From Aporrectodea caliginosa (taxonomy: Eukaryota > Annelida > Clitellata > Crassiclitellata > Lumbricidae), in the NCBI GenBank assembly GCA_020284085.1, contig JACEVL010000031.1:913408-977407 (forward strand): a stretch of DNA of 64,000 bases, given 5' to 3'. The notes below the pieces were generated by a model that saw only the letters and a program-made list of their open reading frames with translations, had not been told where the DNA came from and ran no database searches. The translations under genes and the position numbers were made by a program. Of this stretch, positions 61,328 through 64,000 are shown piece after piece (positions within the stretch are counted from its first letter, which is position 1; every line of letters begins with the position of its first letter).

Positions 61328-62880
61328 GAACGGCTTTTTTCTCGTTACAAATTTCAGTCAGAGATTTTTAAATCCTTGCCGAGCTCTGAAAAGAACTCGC
61401 TTATGACGGTAAATGGTTCCTTCACCCTAACACCCTAAGAAATAAATGAATAAACACGGAAGTAAGTAGGCAGAGAGAGAGATAACTACTGAGAGATGAC
61501 GTGGTTGACAGACAGCGACGCGATAAGTATAATTATAGAGAATAGCTAATTGAAAGCATTTGGATTCAAGGGAATAGAAAGTTGTAGACAGCAGACTATA
61601 GAGGTAGAAAGCATGGACGAAAAAAGCTCTGAAAATAAGAGAGAGACAGATACAGAGAGACAACGATAGACAGAGACAGAGATAGAGATAGACAGGAAGA
61701 CAGAGAGGGAGAGAGAGGGAGGGGGAGAGAGGCATGGTAAGACACAACGACAGAGACAAGGAACATTCCTTCTTCCTCCATTATGCCTTCTGTCTTTACT
61801 TTCTACTCCATCGTCCATATATCTCTATCGTCCATATATCTCTATATCACTTTCTGTCTCTCTGTCTCTGTCTCTCTCTGGCTTTCTATCTGTCTCTCTC
61901 TCTCTTCCATTGTCCTGTATCTTCCTCATCTTCCCGTCTCTTTCCTCCTCATTCCCTCTCTCGTCCTTTTCCTCCTATCCATCCCTCTCTCCAATACACT
62001 TCTCTCCCACGTCCTGTTTCTTCCCTTCTCCATATCCACTCCCTCTCGTTTATTTTCTCTCCTGCTTTCTTCCGCTTGCTTAGTTTCTTCTCGACAGACA
62101 CGAATTACCTCTGCTGCTGTCTTCTTCCGGGCAACAGGTAACAGACGATTCCTCTTTGATCATATAATGACAACAGGGCGCCCCGGGGATAAGTAACATC
62201 AAAGCAATGACTTCAAAGCACACCGCCTCCGCATTCGCAGGAAATAACTTTGAGGCACTGATGGGAGCTCAGCATCACCTCTATCACAATCAAAAGCATC
62301 GTCGCAATATCATCCGCTTAAGACTCTGTCTCTCTTTAGATGCTCCGACTCAAGTATACGCGATGCTGCTATACAGTGTTATTTTATAATTATACATATT
62401 TATCGTAGTTGTTAAAAACGGTAAAACTAAAAAAAACCGAAAACACGGGAAAAACAAAAAAGGAAATAATCTGACTGTTGAAATTCATGATAATTTTTTT
62501 ATATATTTAAGAAAATCTCCTTATAGGTGATATATTCAAAAACACGAATAATTAATTAATTTTTTATTAATTCATGACATTATAATTAATTATCGTTCAT
62601 CTGTTCACTTGTTACTTGATTAAGTAATTCTGTAATTAACTGATCATTTATTTATTAATTGGCTAGTTCATTTATTCGGTCATACGCTTAATTGATATTG
62701 TGATAATCTGACAGATTTCTTTCTTTATTAATAATTTTAAAATGTACAGTTTAATTAAAAATGTCTAGAATATGCAGACATAGTGACGCCATAACATTCT
62801 GAGGAACTGTTATAAGAGTCACAATGGCAACTACTTCAAGAAACCATAATAGCAGCTACTATAAGCAATCTCAGAATCAG
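61328..62880. other. CT-rich tract, otherwise no gene seen
   Basis: 61620-61735 is GAGA-rich and 61800-62060 is CT-rich, so Ser/Leu-rich frames are open by composition. 62400-62820 is AT-rich with TTAATTAATT runs. Confidence 0.4.
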
Positions 62881-62887
62881 CTACATG

Positions 62888-63914
62888 CAATTGAAGACCT
62901 TGGTGCAAGAACCAGGTAAGTCGACTTACCTGGTTATCGTGAAAGTTAGCTTAAAATGCTCCTGACGTAGAGGCGCATCTATGGTGTAAATTTCATGCTG
63001 GTAGCTGCAAAATTAAGGGAGTAGGTAGGACAATAACCAGGCAACTCAACTTACCTGCTTTGAGAATTTTCGCATTCCGGTGCCATGATTGCGTGCATAA
63101 ATGAGATAAGTCAACAAACCCGGTTATTGCATAAAAGATCATAGCCTCTCGGTTGCGAGCAATAGACATGTATGTGAACAAACCTGATTATTGCACGCAA
63201 CCGTGAGCCAGTTATATACGTTGTCGGATGCATTAGCGAAGTAAGTAAGGATATAATAACAATATTCTGCCACTAGATGGAGACCATTTAGCCATTTTCA
63301 CGAACTTCAAATCGGTGTCATTCAGTTACCTTCTTCTGGCTCATGTCTCTAGGCCTAATGTTTATCATTTCCATGCAATAACAAGGTTTGTTCACATATT
63401 AGATTCTTACATGTAAATAAGTTTCCAGCACCACACGAAAGTTGCTTATAATTTACATGCAACAACAAATTTTGTTCACATACATGATTCTTGCATGGGA
63501 AGAAGTTCCAAAACTACAGCGAAGTTTCAATGCCATAACCAGGTTAGTTAACATATGTGATTGTTGCATCAAAAAAATTCCAGAGCTACAGGGAAGTTTC
63601 AGTGCAATAACCAGGTTAGTTGACATATGTGATTCTTGCATCCAAACAAAGTTCCAGAACTACAGCGAAGTTTCAGTGCAATAACCAGGTTTCTTGTTCA
63701 TTTGCCCATAAAATACTAATTAGCAACAGCCAACCCTTAATAATTTTATTTTATGATCAGTTACGATTAGATGCACCTTATACTTTTTAAATTTTGTCGT
63801 TATCTATTTCCTGGACGAAACGGCAAGCTTTTGAAGAGCAAAAAACATTAAAACTCGATTTGCCGAAAACTATGATTTTTCACTTACCTGGTTCTTGCAC
63901 CAATGTCTTCAATT
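62888..63914. mobile_element. Inverted-repeat unit with 72-bp internal tandem repeats
   Basis: 62888-62921 (TTGGTGCAAGAACCAGGTAA within it) is inverted at 63882-63914 (TTACCTGGTTCTTGCACCAA). Inside, units of GCAATAACCAGGTTAGTTGA then CATATGTGATTCTTGCAT repeat with a 72-bp period (63460, 63532, 63604, 63676). Flanks share CAACTACTT and CACAATAGCAGC-like sequence in the same orientation, so a larger unit may extend past the window. No coding capacity. Confidence 0.65.
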
Positions 63915-64000
63915 ACAATTATAATAGCAATCACGATGAAAACTACATAAGCAATCCAAATATCAACTACTTTTAACAACCACAATAGCAGCAACATTAG

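Noticed and set aside
63374..63700. CRISPR-like direct repeats with spacers
   Set aside because: The 72-bp period repeats include the between-motif sequence, so these are tandem repeats within an inverted-repeat element.

Overview
This is a window of animal nuclear DNA, AT-rich and dominated by transposable elements (TEs) and simple repeats. GT-AG introns, TATA-like signals, non-LTR retrotransposons, hAT and mariner-type transposons, and a tRNA-derived SINE all show it is eukaryotic. The only host genes I can support are three sarcoplasmic calcium-binding protein (SCP) paralogues. They are closest in what I recall to invertebrate SCPs of the Nereis type, so a marine invertebrate is likely; I cannot name the species. 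The palindrome TAGGCCTA occurs about 20 times, where about one would be expected by chance.

Host genes. All three SCP genes lie on the minus strand as a dispersed tandem array: SCP-A (6947-11761), SCP-B (20854-23223) and SCP-C (42600-44312). SCP-A and SCP-B share the same structure: a short signal-peptide exon ending in phase 1, a 221-nt exon with EF-hand 1 ending in phase 0, and a last exon with the remaining EF-hands ending MFGLLV. SCP-C has lost the signal-peptide exon and starts at an internal ATG, giving a classical 177-residue cytosolic SCP. The last exon of SCP-B is continuously open over 774 nt. It holds a 140-residue in-frame insert, made of a Thr-Glu-Pro-Ala-Arg pentapeptide array plus a run of about 20 Asp, between EF-hand 1 and the second EF region. 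The shared 3' flanks show that the array arose by duplication and was then invaded by TEs.

Layout. 0-6 kb holds a SINE, a 57-bp satellite, LINE remnants and a hAT (3565-4751) inside an older repeat whose empty copy lies at 37.3 kb. 6-12 kb is SCP-A, with a hAT-like element and two tail-to-tail LINE ends in its large intron. 13-15.7 kb is a higher-order array of triplet microsatellites. 16-18.4 kb holds duplicated SCP flank and an RTE LINE fragment with a hAT MITE inside it. 18.4-20.7 kb is a 2.2-kb hAT with an almost intact transposase, sitting in the 3' flank of SCP-B. 20.8-23.3 kb is SCP-B. 24.2-25.0 kb is a decayed mariner (DD37D). 25.3-27.0 kb is a TTAA-flanked foldback element rich in YY1-like sites, with a second copy at 45.5 kb. 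27.1-28.7 kb is another hAT. 28.9-36.6 kb holds two LINE copies in opposite orientation plus LINE fragments. 39.2-40.9 and 47.1-48.8 kb are two inverted-repeat elements carrying clustered subterminal motifs. 42.6-44.3 kb is SCP-C. From 44.4 kb onwards tetranucleotide and minisatellite arrays dominate, with LINE tails and unassigned DNA between them. The window ends in an inverted-repeat unit (62.9-63.9 kb) containing 72-bp tandem repeats.

Coordinates of genes and TE ends were read base by base. Family names rest on motif recognition, with no database search.
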